64,000 bases of DNA, from NCBI GenBank assembly GCA_964036665.1, contig OZ038532.1, positions 13,782,537-13,846,536 of the forward strand, written 5' to 3'. The notes below the pieces were generated by a model that was given only the letters and a program-made list of their open reading frames with translations, was not told the DNA's origin and searched no databases. This document shows, piece by piece, positions 9,791 to 24,604 of this stretch (its first letter is position 1; each line of letters starts with the position of its first letter). Both the position numbers and the translations under genes were made by a program. The DNA comes from Gordius sp. MW1 (Eukaryota; Nematomorpha; Gordioida; Gordea; Gordiidae).

Positions 9791-11400
9791 CGTTGTCTTT
9801 TGTCAAAATGATAGTTCTCGCAGCTTAAAACCTCTTTTCGGAAGTCAATCGAGGATAATAGGATTCTCAAATTGGCTTACTTTTATATATTTTTTCATGC
9901 TCTTTCACATAGAATTGAAAAAAATAAATATTTTTACCTCAAAATTTTTCACATATTTTTCTTTGAACCATATTCATCCGATAAAAGTTGTCGTTTTCAG
10001 ACGTGGTTTCTATGATCCCAAGTAAAAATTTATCAGAATCTGAAAACTATTACTTTGAAATCATGCTCGCATAGAGCCATTTTCAAAAATTAAGCATCAC
10101 GTTGCGATACAACAAACTAATCGCAACAATAAAACGTTGTCTTTTGTCAAAATGATAGTTCTCGCAGCTTAAAACCTCTATTCGGAAGTCAATCGAGGAT
10201 AATAGGATTCTCAAATTGGCTTACTTTTATATATTTTTTCATGCTCTTTCACATAGAATTGAAAAAAATAAATATTTTTACCTCAAAATTTTTCACATAT
10301 TTTTCTTTGAACCATATTCATTCCGATGAAAGTTGTCGTTTTCAGACGTGGTTTCTATGATCCCAAGTAAAAATTTATCAGAATCTGAAAACTATTACTT
10401 TGAAATCATGCTCGCATAGAGCCATTTTCAAAAATTAAGCATCACGTTGCGATACAACAAACTAATCGCAACAATAAAACGTTGTCTTTTGTCAAAATGA
10501 TAGTTCTCGCAGCTTAAAACATCTTTTCGGAAGTTAATCGAGGATAATAGGATTCTCAAATTGGCTTACTTTTATATATTTTTTCATGCTCTTTCACATA
10601 GAATTGAAAAAAATAAATATTTTTACCTCAAAATTTTTCACATATTTTTCTTTGAACCATATTCATCCGATGAAAGTTGTCGTTTTCAGACGTGGTTTCT
10701 ATGATCCCAAGTAAAAATTTATCAGAATCTGAAAACTATTACTTTAAAATCATGCTCGCATAGAGCCATTTTCAAAAATTAAGCATCACGTTGCGATACA
10801 ACAAACTAATCGCAACAATAAAACGTTGTCTTTTGTCAAAATGATAGTTCTCGCAGCTTAAAACCTCTTTTCGGAAGTCAATCGAGGATAATAGGATTCT
10901 CAAATTGGCTTACTTTTATATATTTTTTCATGCTCTTTCACATAGAATTGAAAAAAATAAATATTTTTACCTCAAAATTTTTCACTATTTTTCTTTGAAC
11001 CATATTCATCCGATGAAAGTTGTCGTTTTCAGACGTGGTTTCTATGATCCCAAGTAAAAATTTATCAGAATCTGAAAACTATTACTTTGAAATCATGCTC
11101 GCATAGAGCCATTTTCAAAAATTAAGCATCACGTTGCGATACAACAAACTAATCGCAACAATAAAACGTTGTCTTTTGTCAAAATGATAGTTCTCGCAGC
11201 TTAAAACCTCTTTTCGGAAGTCAATCGAAGATAATAGGATTCTCAAATTGGCTTACTTTTATATATTTTTTCATGCTCTTTCACATAGAATTGAAAAAAA
11301 TAAATATTTTTACCTCAAAATTTTTCACATATTTTTCTTTGAACCGTATTCATCCGATGAAAGTTGTCGTTTTCAGACGTGGTTTCTATGATCCCAAGTA
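9790..11400 (+). repeat. Run of near-identical type B monomers
   Basis: Five consecutive type B monomers without type A between them. Four share the private variant 'tcatgctcgcat' in place of 'tcatgatcgcat' (10061, 10406, 10750, 11093), spaced 343-345 bp. This is a local amplification of a single monomer and not of a multimer. Individual copies carry single changes such as 'attcattccg' at about 10320 and 'aaaacatctttt' at about 10518. Confidence 0.85.
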
Positions 11401-13900
11401 AAAATTTATCAGAATCAGAGAAATGTTACTTTGAAATCATGATCGCATAGTGCATTTTTGAAAAATTAAACACTCACGTTGCGATACAACAAACTAATCG
11501 CAACAATAAAACGTTGTCTTTTGTCAAAATGAATAGTTCTGGCAGCTTAAAACCTCTTTTCGGAAGTAAATCGAGGATAATAGGATTCTCAAATTGGCTT
11601 ACTTTTATATATTTTTTCATGCTCTTTCACATAGAATCGAAAAAAATAAATATTTTTACCTCAAAATCTTTCACATATTTTTCTTTCAACCGTATGCATC
11701 CGATGAAAGTTGTCGTTTTCAGACGTGGTTTCGATGATAAAAAGTAAAAATTTATCAGAATCAGAAAACTATTACTTTAAAATCATGATCGCATAGTGCA
11801 TTTTTGAAAAATTAAGCACTCACGTTGCGATACAACAAACTAATCGCAACAATAAAACGTTGTCTTTTGTCAAAATGATAGTTCTCGCAGCTTAAAACCT
11901 CTTTTCGGAAGTAAATCGAGGATAATAGGATTCTCAAATTGGCTTACTTTTATATATTTTTTCATGCTCTTTCACATAGAATTGAAAAAAATAAATATCC
12001 TTACCTCAAAATTTTTCACATATTTTTCTTTGAAACGTATTCATCTGATGAAAGTTGTCGTTTTCAGACGTGGTTTCTATGATCCCAAGTAAAAATTTAT
12101 CAGAATCAGAGAAATGTTACTTTGAAATCATGATCGCATAGTGCATTTTTGAAAAATTAAACACTCACGTTGCGATACAACAAACTAATCGCAACAATAA
12201 AATGTTGTCTTTTGTCAAAATGAATAGTTCTGGCAGCTTAAAACCTCTTTTCGGAAGTAAATCGAGGATAATAGGATTCTCAAATTGGCTTACTTTTATA
12301 TATTTTTTCATGCTCTTTCACATAGAATTGAAAAAAATAAATATTTTTACCTCAAAATTTTTCACATATTTTTTTTTGAACCGTATTCATCCGATGAAAG
12401 TTGTCGTTTTCAGACGTGGTTTCGATGATAAAAAGTAAAAATTTATCAGAATCTAAAAACTATTACTTTGAAATGATAATCGCATAGAGCAGTTTTCAAA
12501 AATTCAGCACTCACGTTGCGATACAACAAACTAATCGCAACAATAAAACGTTGTCTTTTGTCAAAATGAATAGTTCTGGAAGCTTAAAACCACTTTTCGG
12601 AAGTAAATCGAGGATAATAGGATTCTCAAATTGGCTTACTTTTATATATTTTTTCATGCTCTTTTACATAGAATCGAAAAAAATAAATATTTTTACCTCA
12701 AAATTTTTCACATATTTTTCTTTCAACCGTATGCATCCGATGAAAGTTGTCGTTTTCAGACGTGGTTTCGATGATAAAAATAAAAAATTTATCAGAATCA
12801 GAAAACTATTACTTTGAAATCATGATCGCATAGAGCCATTTTCAAAAATTAAGCATCACGTTGCGATACAACAAACTAATCGCAACAATAAAACGTTGTC
12901 TTTTGTCAAAATGATAGTTCTCGCAGCTTAAAACCTCTTTTCGGATGTCAATCGAGGATAATAGGATTCTCAAATTGGCTTACTTTTATATATATTTTCA
13001 TGCTCTTTCACATAGAATTGAAAAAAATAAATATTCTTACCTCAAAATTTTTACATATTTTTCTTTGAAACGTATTCATCAGATGAAAGTTGTCGTTTTC
13101 AGACGTGGTTTCTATGATCCCAAGTAAAAATTTATCAGAATCAGAGAAATGTTACTTTGAAATCATGATCGCATAGTGCATTTTTGAAAAATTAAACACT
13201 CACGTTGCGATACAACAAACTAATCGCAACAATAAAACGTTGTCTTTTGTCAAAATGAATAGTTCTGGCAGCTTAAAACCTCTTTTCGGAAGTAAATCGA
13301 GGATAATAGGATTGTCAAATTGGCTTACTTTTATATATTTTTTCATGCTCTTTCACATAGAATAGAAAAAAATAAATATTTTTACCTCAAAATTTTTCAC
13401 ATATTTTTCTTTGAACCATATTCATTCGATGAAAGTTGTCGTTTTCAGACGTGGTTTCTATGATCCCAAGTAAAAATTTATCAGAATCTGAAAACTATTA
13501 CTTTGAAATCATGATCGCATAGAGCCATTTTCAAAAATTAAGCATCACGTTGCGATACAACAAACTAATCGCAACAATAAAACGTTGTCTTTTGTCAAAA
13601 TGATAGTTCTCGCAGCTTAAAACCTCTTTTCGGAAGTAAATCGAGGATAATAGGATTCTCAAATTGGCTTACTTTTATATATTTTTTTATGCTCTTTCAC
13701 ATAGAATTGAAAAAAATAAATATTCTTACCTCAAAATTTTTCACATATTTTTCTTTGAAACGTATTCATCCGATGAAAGTTGTCGTTTTCAGACGGGGTT
13801 TCTATGATCCCAAGTAAAAATTTATCAGAATCAGAGAAATGTTACTTTGAAATCATGATCGCATAGTGCATTTTTGAAAAATTAAACACTCACGTTGCGA
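11400..13900 (+). repeat. Satellite array, mixed A/B monomers
   Basis: Monomers in the order A, B, A, A, B, A, B. The stretch 11.3-12.1 kb closely resembles 20.25-21.1 kb, sharing 'caaaatctttcac' followed by 'caaccgtatgcatccg'. No gene or other insertion is seen. Confidence 0.9.
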
Positions 13901-16620
13901 TACAACAAACTAATCGCAACAATAAAACGTTGTCTTTTGTCAAAATGAATAGTTCTGGCAGCTTAAAACCTCTTTTCGGAAGTAAATCGAGGATAATAGG
14001 ATTCTCAAATTGGCTTACTTTTATATATTTTTTCATGCTCTTTCACATAGAATTGAAAAAAATAAATATTTTTACCTCAAAATTTTTCACATATTTTTCT
14101 TTGAACCGTATTCATCCGATGAAAGTTGTCGTTTTCAGACGTGGTTTCTATGATCCCAAGTAAAAATTTATCAGAATCTAAAAACTATTACTTTGAAATG
14201 ATAATCGCATAGAGCAGTTTTCAAAAATTCAGCACTCACGTTGCGATGCAACAAACTAATCGCAACAATAAAACGTTGTCTTTTGTCAAAATGAATAGTT
14301 CTGGCAGCTTAAAACCTCTTTTCGGAAGTAAATCGAGGATAATAGGATTCTCAAATTGGCTTACTTTTATATATTTTTTCATGCTCTTTTACATAGAATC
14401 GAAAAAAATTAATATTTTTACCTCAAAATTTTTCACATATTTTTCTTTCAACCGTATGCATCCGATGAAAGTTGTCGTTTTCAGACGTGGTTTCGATGAT
14501 AAAAAGTAAAAATTTATCAGAATCAGAAAACTATTACTTTGAAATCATGATCGCATAGAGCCATTTTCAAAAATTAAGCATCACGTTGCGATACAACAAA
14601 CTAATCGCAACAATAAAACGTTGTCTTTTGTCAAAATGATAGTTCTCGCAGCTTAAAACCTCTTTTCGGAAGTCAATCGAGGATAATAGGATTCTCAAAT
14701 TGGCTTACTTTTATATATATTTTCATGCTCTTTCACATAGAATTGAAAAAAATAAATATTTTTACCTCAAAATTTTTCACATATTTTTCTTTGAACCGTA
14801 TTCATCCGATGACAGTTGTCGTTTTCAGACGTGGTTTCTATGATCCCAAGTAAAAATTTATCAGAATCTAAAAACTATTACTTTGAAATGATAATCGCAT
14901 AGAGCAGTTTTCAAAAATTCAGCACTCACGTTGCGATGCAACAAACTAATCGCAACAATAAAACGTTGTCTTTTGTCAAAATGAATAGTTCTGGCAGCTT
15001 AAAACCTCTTTTCGGAAGTAAATCGAGGATAATAGGATTCTCAAATTGGCTTACTTTTATATATTTTTTCATGCTCTTTTACATAGAATCGAAAAAAATA
15101 AATATTTTTACCTCAAAATTTTTCACATATTTTTCTTTCAACCGTATGCATCCAATGAAAGTTGTCGTTTTCAGACGTGGTTTCGATGATAAAAAGTAAA
15201 AATTTATCAGAATCAGAAAACTATTACTTTGAAATCATGATCGCATAGAGCCATTTTCAAAAATTAAGCATCACGTTGCGATACAACAAACTAATCGCAA
15301 CAATAAAACGTTGTCTTTTGTCAAAATGAATAGTTCTGGCAGCTTAAAACCTCTTTTCGGAAGTCAATCGAGGATAATAGGATTCTCAAATTGGCTTACT
15401 TTTATATATTTTTTCATGCTCTTTCACATAGAATTGAAAAAAATAAATATTTTTACCTCAAAATTTTTCACATATTTTTCTTTGAACCGTATTCATCCGA
15501 TGAAAGTTGTCGTTTTCAGACGTGGTTTCTATGATCCCAAGTAAAAATTTATCAGAATCTAAAAACTATTACTTTGAAATGATAATCGCATAGAGCAGTT
15601 TTCAAAAATTCAGCACTCACGTTGCGATGCAACAAACTAATCGCAACAATAAAACGTTGTCTTTTGTCAAAATGAATAGTTCTGGCAGCTTAAAACCTCT
15701 TTTCGGAAGTAAATCGAGGATAATAGGATTCTCAAATTGGCTTACTTTTATATATTTTTTCATGCTCTTTTACATAGAATCGAAAAAAATAAATATTTTT
15801 ACCTCAAAATTTTTCATATATTTTTCTTTCAACCGTATGCATCCGATGAAAGTTGTCGTTTTCAGACGTGGTTTCGATGATAAAAAGTAAAAATTTATCA
15901 GAATCAGAAAACTATTACTTTGAAATCATGATCGCATAGAGCCATTTTCAAAAATTAAGCATCACGTTGCGATACAACAAACTAATCGCAACAATAAAAC
16001 GTTGTCTTTTGTCAAAATGAATTGTTCTGGCAGCTTAAAACCTCTTTTCGGAAGTCAATCGAGGATAATAGGATTCTCAAATTGGCTTACTTTTATATAT
16101 TTTTTCATGCTCTTTCACATAGAATTGAAAAAAATAAATATTTTTACCTCAAAATTATTCACATATTTTTCTTTGAACCGTATTCATCCGATGAAAGTTG
16201 TCGTTTTCAGACGTGGTTTCTATGATCCCAAGTAAAAATTTATCAGAATCTAAAAACTATTACTTTGAAATGATAATCGCATAGAGCAGTTTTCAAAAAT
16301 TCAGCACTCACGTTGCGATGCAAAAAAACTAATCGCAACAATAAAACGTTGTCTTTTGTCAAAATGAATAGTTCTGACAGCTTAAAACCTCTTTTCGGAA
16401 GTAAATCGAGGATAATAGGATTCTCAAATTGGCTTACTTTTATATATTTTTTAATGCTCTTTTACATAGAATCGAAAAAAATAAATATTTTTACCTCAAA
16501 ATTTTTCACATATTTTTCTTTCAGCCGTATGCATCCGATGAAAGTTGTCGTTTTCAGACGTGGTTTCGATGATAAAAAGTATAAATTTATCAGAATCAGA
16601 AAACTATTACTTTGAAATCA
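13900..16620 (+). repeat. 690-bp dimer higher-order repeat, four copies
   Basis: A two-monomer unit recurs at 690-691 bp. Its second monomer starts with the variant 'gcgatgcaacaaactaatcg' and carries 'gctcttttacatagaatcg' and 'cgatgataaaaag'; it is seen at about 14246, 14936, 15627 and 16313 (the last with 'gatgcaaaaaaacta'). The first monomer carries 'ctatgatcccaag' followed by 'cagaatctaaaaac'. The first monomer has type B features in one copy and type A features in others, so conversion acts on top of the dimer amplification. Confidence 0.8.
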
Positions 16621-19600
16621 TGATCACATAGAGCCATTTTCAAAAATTAAGCATCACGTTGCGATACAACAAACTAATCGCAACAATAAAACGTTGTCTT
16701 TTGTCAAAATGATAGTTCTCGCAGCTTAAAACCTCTTTTCGGAAGTCAATCGAGGATAATAGGATTCTCAAATTGGCTTACTTTTATATATATTTTCATG
16801 CTCTTTCACATAGAATTGAAAAAAATAAATATTTTTACCTCAAAATTTTTCACATATTTTTCTTTGAACCGTATTCATCCGATGAAAGTTGTCGTTTTCA
16901 GACGTGGTTTCTATGATCCCAAGTAAAAATTTATCAGAGTCAGAGAAACGTTACTTTAAAATCATGATCGCATAGTGCATTTTTGAAAAATTAAACACTC
17001 ACGTTGCGATACAACAAACTAATCGCAACAATAAAACGTTGTCTTTTGTCAAAATGATAGTTCTCGCAGCTTAAAACCTCTTTTCGGAAGTCAATCGAGG
17101 ATAATAGGATTCTCAAATTGGCTTACTTTTATATATTTTTTCATGCTCTTTCACATAGAATTGAAAAAAATAAATATTCTTACCTCAAAATTTTTCACAT
17201 ATTTTTCTTTGAAACGTATTCATCCGATGAAAGTTGTCGTTTTCAGACGTGGTTTCTATGATCCCAAGTAAAAATTTATCAGAATCAGAGAAATGTTACT
17301 TTGAAATCATGATCGCATAGTGCATTTTTGAAAAATTAAACACTCACGTTGCGATACAACAAACTAATCGCAACAATAAAACGTTGTCTTTTGTCAAAAT
17401 GAATAGTTCTGGCAGCTTAAAACCTCTTTTCGGAAGTAAATCGAGGATAATAGGATTCTCAAATTGGCTTACTTTTATATATTTTTTCATGCTCTTTCAC
17501 ATAGAATTGAAAAAAATAAATATTTTTACCTCAAAATTTTTCACATATTTTTCTTTGAACCGTATTCATCCGATGAAAGTTGTCGTTTTCAGACGTGGTT
17601 TCTATGATCCCAAGTAAAAATTTATCAGAGTCAGAGAAACGTTACTTTGAAATCATGATCGCATAGTGCATTTTTGAAAAATTAAACACTCACGTTGCGA
17701 TACAACAAACTAATCGCAACAATAAAACGTTGTCTTTTGTCAAAATGATAGATCTCGCAGCTTAAAACCTCTTTTCGAAAGTAAATCGAGGATAATAGGA
17801 TTCTCAAATTGGCTTACTTTTATATATTTTTTCATGCTCTTTCACATAGAATTGAAAAAAATAAATATTTTTACCTCAAAATTTTTTACAAATTTTTCTT
17901 TGAACCATATTCATCCGATGAAAGTTGTCGTTTTCAGACGTGGTTTCTATGATCCCAAGTAAAAATTTATCAGAATCTGAAAACTATTACTTTGAAATCA
18001 TGATCGCATAGAGCCATTTTCAAAAATTAAGCATCACGTTGCGATACAACAAACTAATCGCAACAATAAAACGTTGTCTTTAGTCAAAATGATAGTTCTC
18101 GCAGCTTAAAACCTCTTTTCGGAAGTCAATCGAGGATAATAGGATTCTCAAATTGGCTTACTTTTATATATTTTTTCATGCTCTTTCACATAGAATTGAA
18201 TAAAATAAATATTTTTACCTCAAAATTTTTCACGATTTTTCTTTGAACCGTATTCATCCGATGAAAGTTGTCGTTTTCAGACGTGGTTTCTATGATCCAA
18301 AGTAAAAATTTATCAGAATCTAAAAACTATTACTTTGAAATCATGATCGCATAGAGCCATTTTCAAAAATTAAGCATCACGTTGCGATACAACAAACTAA
18401 TCGCAACAATAAAACGTTGTCTTTTGTCAAAATGATAGTTCTCGCAGCTTAAAACCTCTTTTCGGAAGTCAATCGAGGATAATAGGATTCTCAAATTGGC
18501 TTACTTTTATATATATTTTCATGCTCTTTCACATAGAATTGAAAAAAATAAATATTCTTACCTCAAAATTTTTCACATATTTTTCTTTGAAACGTATTCA
18601 TCAAATGAAAGTTGTCGTTTTCAGACGTGGTTTCTATGATCCCAAGAAAAAATTTATCAGAATCAGAGAAATGTTACTTTGAAATCATGATCGCATAGTG
18701 CATTTTTGAAAGATTAAACACTCACGTTGCGATACAACAAACTAATCGCAACAATAAAACGTTGTCTTTTGTCAAAATGAATAGTTCTGGCAGCTTAAAA
18801 CCTCTTTTCGGAAGTAAATCGAGGATAATAGGATTCTCAAATTGGCTCTCTTTTATATATTTTTTCATGCTCTTTCACATAGAATAGAAAAAAATAAATA
18901 TTTTTACCTCAAAATTTTTCACATATTTTTCTTTGAACCATATTCATCCGATGAAAGTTGTCGTTTTCAGACGTGGTTTCTATGATCCCAAGTAAAAATT
19001 TATCAGAATCTGAAAACTATTACTTTGAAATCATGATCGCATAGAGCCATTTTCAAAAATTAAGCATCACGTTGCGATACAACAAACTAATCGCAACAAT
19101 AAAACGTTGTCTTTTGTCAAAATGATAGTTCTCGCAGCTTAAAACCTCTTTTCGGAAGTCAATCGAGGATAATAGGATTCTCAAATTGGCTTACTTTTAT
19201 ATATTTTTTCATGCTCTTTCACATAGAATTGAATAAAATAAATATTTTTACCTCAAAATTTTTTACAAATTTTTCTTTGAACCATATTCATCCGATGAAA
19301 GTTGTCGTTTTCAGACGTGGTTTCTATGATCCCAAGTAAAAATTTATCAGAATCTGAAAACTATTACTTTGAAATCATGATCGCATAGAGCCATTTTCAA
19401 AAATTAAGCATCACGTTGCGATACAACAAACTAATCGCAACAATAAAACGTTGTCTTTTGTCAAAATGATAGTTCTCGCAGCTTAAAACCTCTTTTCGGA
19501 AGTCAATCGAGGATAATAGGATTCTCAAATTGGCTTACTTTTATATATTTTTTCATGCTCTTTCACATAGAATTGAATAAAATAAATATTTTTACCTCAA

Positions 19601-20250
19601 AATTTTTCACATATTTTTCTTTGAACCGTATTCATCCGATGAAAGTTGTCGTTTTCAGACGTGGTTTCTATGATCCCAAGTAAAAATTTATCAGAATCTA
19701 AAAACTATTACTTTGAAATCATGATCGCATAGAGCCATTTTCAAAAATTAAGCATCACGTTGCGATACAACAAACTAATCGCAACAATAAAACGTTGTCT
19801 TTTGTCAAAATGATAGTTCTCGCAGCTTAAAACCTCTTTTCGGAAGTCAATCGAGGATAATAGGATTCTCAAATTGGCTTACTTTTATATATATTTTCAT
19901 GCTCTTTCACATAGAATTGAATAAAATAAATATTTTTACCTCAAAATTTTTCACATATTTTTCTTTGAACCGTATTCATCAGATGAAAGTTGTCGTTTTC
20001 AGACGTGGTTTCTATGATCCCAAGTAAAAATTTATCAGAATCTAAAAACTATTACTTTGAAATCATGATCGCATAGAGCCATTTTCAAAAATTAAGCATC
20101 ACGTTGCGATACAACAAACTAATCGCAACAATAAAACGTTGTCTTTTGTCAAAATGATAGTTCTCGCAGCTTAAAACCTCTTTTCGGAAGTCAATCGAGG
20201 ATAATAGGATTCTCAAATTGGCTTACTTTTATATATTTTTCATGCTCTTT
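16620..20250 (+). repeat. Satellite array rich in type B monomers
   Basis: Mostly type B, with type A at 17384 and 18762. Shared private variants show a local 4-monomer duplication: 'tttttacaaatttttc' at about 17885 and 19261 (1377 bp apart). The variant 'gaattgaataaaataaat' marks the monomers at about 18195, 19228, 19573 and 19917. No gene is seen. Confidence 0.88.
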
Positions 20251-23200
20251 CACATAGAATTGAAAAAAATAAATATTTTTACCTCAAAATTTTTCACATA
20301 TTTTTCTTTGAACCGTATTCATCCGATGAAAGTTGTCGTTTTCAGACGTGGTTTCTATGATCCCAAGTAAAAATTTATCAGAATCAGAGAAATGTTACTT
20401 TGAAATCATGATCGCATAGTGCATTTTTGAAAAATTAAACACTCACGTTGCGATACAACAAACTAATCGCAACAATAAAACGTTGTCTTTTGTCAAAATG
20501 AATAGTTCTGGCAGCTTAAAACCTCTTTTCGGAAGTACAGAGAGGATAATAGGATTCTCAAATTGGCTTACTTTTATATATTTTTTCATGCTCTTTCACA
20601 TAGAATCGAAAAAAATAAATATTTTTACCTCAAAATCTTTCACATATTTTTCTTTCAACCGTATGCATCCGATGAAAGTTGTCGTTTTCAGACGTGGTTT
20701 CGATGATAAAAAGTAAAAATTTATCAGAATCAGTAAACTATTACTTTAAAATCATGATCGCATAGTGCATTTTTGAAAAATTAAGCACTCACGTTGCGAT
20801 ACAACAAACTAATCGCAACAATAAAACGTTGTCTTTTGTCAAAATGATAGTTCTCGCAGCTTAAAACCTCTTTTCGGAAGTAAATCGAGGATAATAGGAT
20901 TCTCAAATTGGCTTACTTTTATATATTTTTTCATGCTCTTTCACATAGAATTGAAAAAAATAAATATTCTTACCTCAAAATTTTTCACATATTTTTCTTT
21001 GAAACGTATTCATCCGATGAAAGTTGTCGTTTTCAGACGTGGTTTCTATGATCCCAAGTAAAAATTTATCAGAATCAGAGAAATGTTACTTTGAAATCAT
21101 GATCGCATAGAGCCATTTTCAAAAATTAAGCATCACGTTGCGATACAACAAACTAATCGCAACAATAAAACGTTGTCTTTTGTCAAAATGAATAGTTCTG
21201 GCAGCTTAAAACCTCTTTTCTGGAGTAAATCGAGAATAATAGGATTCTCAAATTGGCTTACTTTTATATATTTTTTGCTCTTTCACATAGAATTGAAAAA
21301 AATAAATATTTTTACCTCAAAATTTTTCACATATTTTTCTTTGAACCGTATTCATCCGATGAAAGTTGTCGTTTTCAGACGTGGTTTCTATGATCCCAAG
21401 TAAAAATTTATCAGAATCTAAAAACTATTACTTTGAAATGATAATCGCATAGAGCAGTTTTCAAAAATTCAGCACTCACGTTGCGATACAACAAACTAAT
21501 CGCAACAATAAAACGTTGTCTTTTGTCAAAATGAATAGTTCTGGCAGCTTAAAACCTCTTTTCGGAAGTAAATCGAGGATAATAGGATTCTCAAATTGGC
21601 TTACTTTTATATAATTTTTCATGCTCTTTCACATAGAATCGGAAAAAAATAAATATTTTTACCTCAAAATTTTTCACATATTTTTCTTTCAACCGTATGC
21701 ATCCGATGAAAGTTGTCGTTTTCAGACGTGGTTTCGATGATAAAAAGTAAAAATTTATCAGAATCAGAAAACTATTACTTTGAAATCATGATCGCATAGA
21801 GCCATTTTCAAAAATTAAGCATCACGTTGCGATACAACAAACTAATCGCAACAATAAAACGTTGTCTTTTGTCAAAATGATAGTTCTCGCAGCTTAAAAC
21901 CTCTTTTCGGAAGTCAATCGAGGATCATAGGATTCTCAAATTGGCTTACTTTTATATATATTTTCCTTTCACATAGAATTGAAAAAAATAAATATTCTTA
22001 CCTCAAAATTTTTCACATATTTTTCTTTGAAACGTATTCATCCGATGAAAGTTGTCGTTTTCAGACGTGGTTTCTATGATCCCAAGTAAAAATTTATCAG
22101 AATCAGAGAAATGTTACTTTGAAATCATGATCGCATAGTGCATTTTTGAAAAATTAAACACTCACGTTGCGATACAACAAACTAATCGAAACAATAAAAC
22201 GTTGTCTTTTGTCAAAATGAATAGTTCTGGCACCTTAAAACCTCTTTTCGAAAGTAAATCGAGGATAATAGGATTCTCAAATTGGCTTACTTTTATATAT
22301 TTTTTCATGCTCTTTCACATAGAATTGAAAAAAATAAATATTTTTACCTCAAAAATTTTCACATATTTTTCTTTGAACCGTATTCATCCGATGAAAGTTG
22401 TCGTTTTCAGACGTGGTTTCTATGATCCCAAGTAAAAATTTATCAGAATCTAAAAACTATTACTTTGAAATGATAATCGCATAGAGCAGTTTTCAAAAAT
22501 TCAGCACTCACGTTGCGATACAACAAACTAATCGCAACAATAAAACGTTGTCTTTTGTCAAAATGAATAGTTCTGGCAGCTTAAAACCTCTTTTCGGAAG
22601 AAAATCGAGGATAATAGGATTCTCAAATTGGCTTACTTTTATATATTTTTTCATGCTCTTTCACATAGAATCGAAAAAAATAAATATTTTTACCTCAATA
22701 TTTTTCACATATTTTTCTTTCAATCGTATGCATCCGATGAAAGTTGTCGTTTTCAGAAGTGGTTTCGATGATAAAAAGTAAAAATTTATCAGAATCAGAA
22801 AACTATTACTTTAAAATCATGATCGCATAGTGCATTTTTGAAAAATTAAGCACTCACGTTGCGATACAACAAACTAATCGCAACAATAAAACGTTGTCTT
22901 TTGTCAAAATGATAGTTCTCGCAGCTTAAAACCTCTTTTCGGAAGTCAATCGAGGATAATAGGATTCTCAAATTGGCTTATTTTATATATTTTTTCATGC
23001 TCTTTCACATAGAATTGAAAAAAATAAATATTCTACCTCAAAATTTTTCACATATTTTTCTTTGAACCGTATTCATCCGATGAAAGTTGTCGTTTTCAGA
23101 CGTGGTTTCTATGATCCCAAGTAAAAATTTATCAGAATCTAAAAACTATTACTTTGAAATGATAATCGCATAGAGCAGTTTTCAAAAATTCAGCACTCAC

Positions 23201-24600
23201 GTTGCGATACAACAAACTAATCGCAACAATAAAACGTTGTCTTTTGTCAAAATGAATAGTTCTGGCAGCTTAAAACTTCTTTTCGGAAGTAAATCGAGGA
23301 TAATAGGATTCTCAAATTGGCTTACTTTTATATATTTTTTCATGCTCTTTCACATAGAATCGAAAAAAATAAATATTTTTACCTCAAAATTTTTCACATA
23401 TTTTTCTTTCAACCGTATGCATCCGATGAAAGTTGTCGTTTTCAGACGTGGTTTCGATGATAAAAAGTAAAAATTTATCAGAATCAGAAAACTATTACTT
23501 TGAAATCATGATCGCATAGAGCCATTTTCAAAAATTAAACATCACGTTGCGATACAACAAACTAATCGCAACAATAAAACGTTGTCTTTTGTCAAAATGA
23601 TAGTTCTCGCAGCTTAAAACCTCTTTTCGGAAGTCAATCGAGGATAATAGGATTCTCAAATTGGCTTACTTTTATATATTTTTTCATGCTCTTTCACATA
23701 GAATTGAAAAAAAATAAATATTCTTACCTCAAAATTTTTCACATATTTTTCTTTGAAACGTATTCATCCGATGAAAGTTGTCGTTTTCAGACGTGGTTTC
23801 TATGATCCCAAGTAAAAATTTATCAGAATCAGAGAAATGTTACTTTGAAATCATGATCGCATAGTGCATTTTTGAAAAATTAAACACTCACGTTGCGATA
23901 CAACAAACTAATCGCAACAATAAAACGTTGTCTTTTGTCAAAATGAATAGTTCTGGCAGCTTAAAACCTCTTTTCGGAAGTAAATCGAGGATAATAGGAT
24001 TCTCAAATTGGCTTACTTTTATATATTTTTTCATGCTCTTTCACATAGAATTGAAAAAAACAAATATTTTTACCTCAAAAATTTTCACATATTTTTCTTT
24101 GAACCATATTCATCCGATGAAAGTTGTCGTTTTCAGACGTACTTTCTATGATCCCAAGTAAAAATTTATCAGAATCTGAAAACTATTACTTTGAAATCAT
24201 GATCGCATAGAGCCATATTCAAAAATTAAGCATCACGTTGCGAGACAACAAACTAATCGCAACAATAAAACGTTGTCTTTTGTCAAAATGATAGTTCTCG
24301 CAGCTTAAAACCTCTTTTCGGAAGTCAATCGAGGATAATAGGATTCTCAAATTGGCTTACTTATATATATTTTTTCATGCTCTTTCACATAGAATTGAAA
24401 AAAATAAATATTATTACCTCAAAATTTTTCACATATTTTTCTTTGAACCGTATTCATCCGATGAAAGTTGTCGTTTTCAGACGTGGTTTCTATGATCCCA
24501 GGTAAAAATTTATCAGAATCAGAGAAATGTTACTTTGAAATCATGATCGCATAGTGCATTTTTGAAAAATTAAACACTCACGTTGCGATACATGAAACTA
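20250..24600 (+). repeat. Satellite array, mixed A/B monomers
   Basis: Mixed monomers with small indels, for example a 3-base loss near 21276 and 'tattctacctc' at about 23030. One dyad arm is damaged at about 22188 ('atcgaaac') and another at about 24241 ('gttgcgag'). No gene or insertion is seen. Confidence 0.88.
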
Positions 24601-24604
24601 ATCG

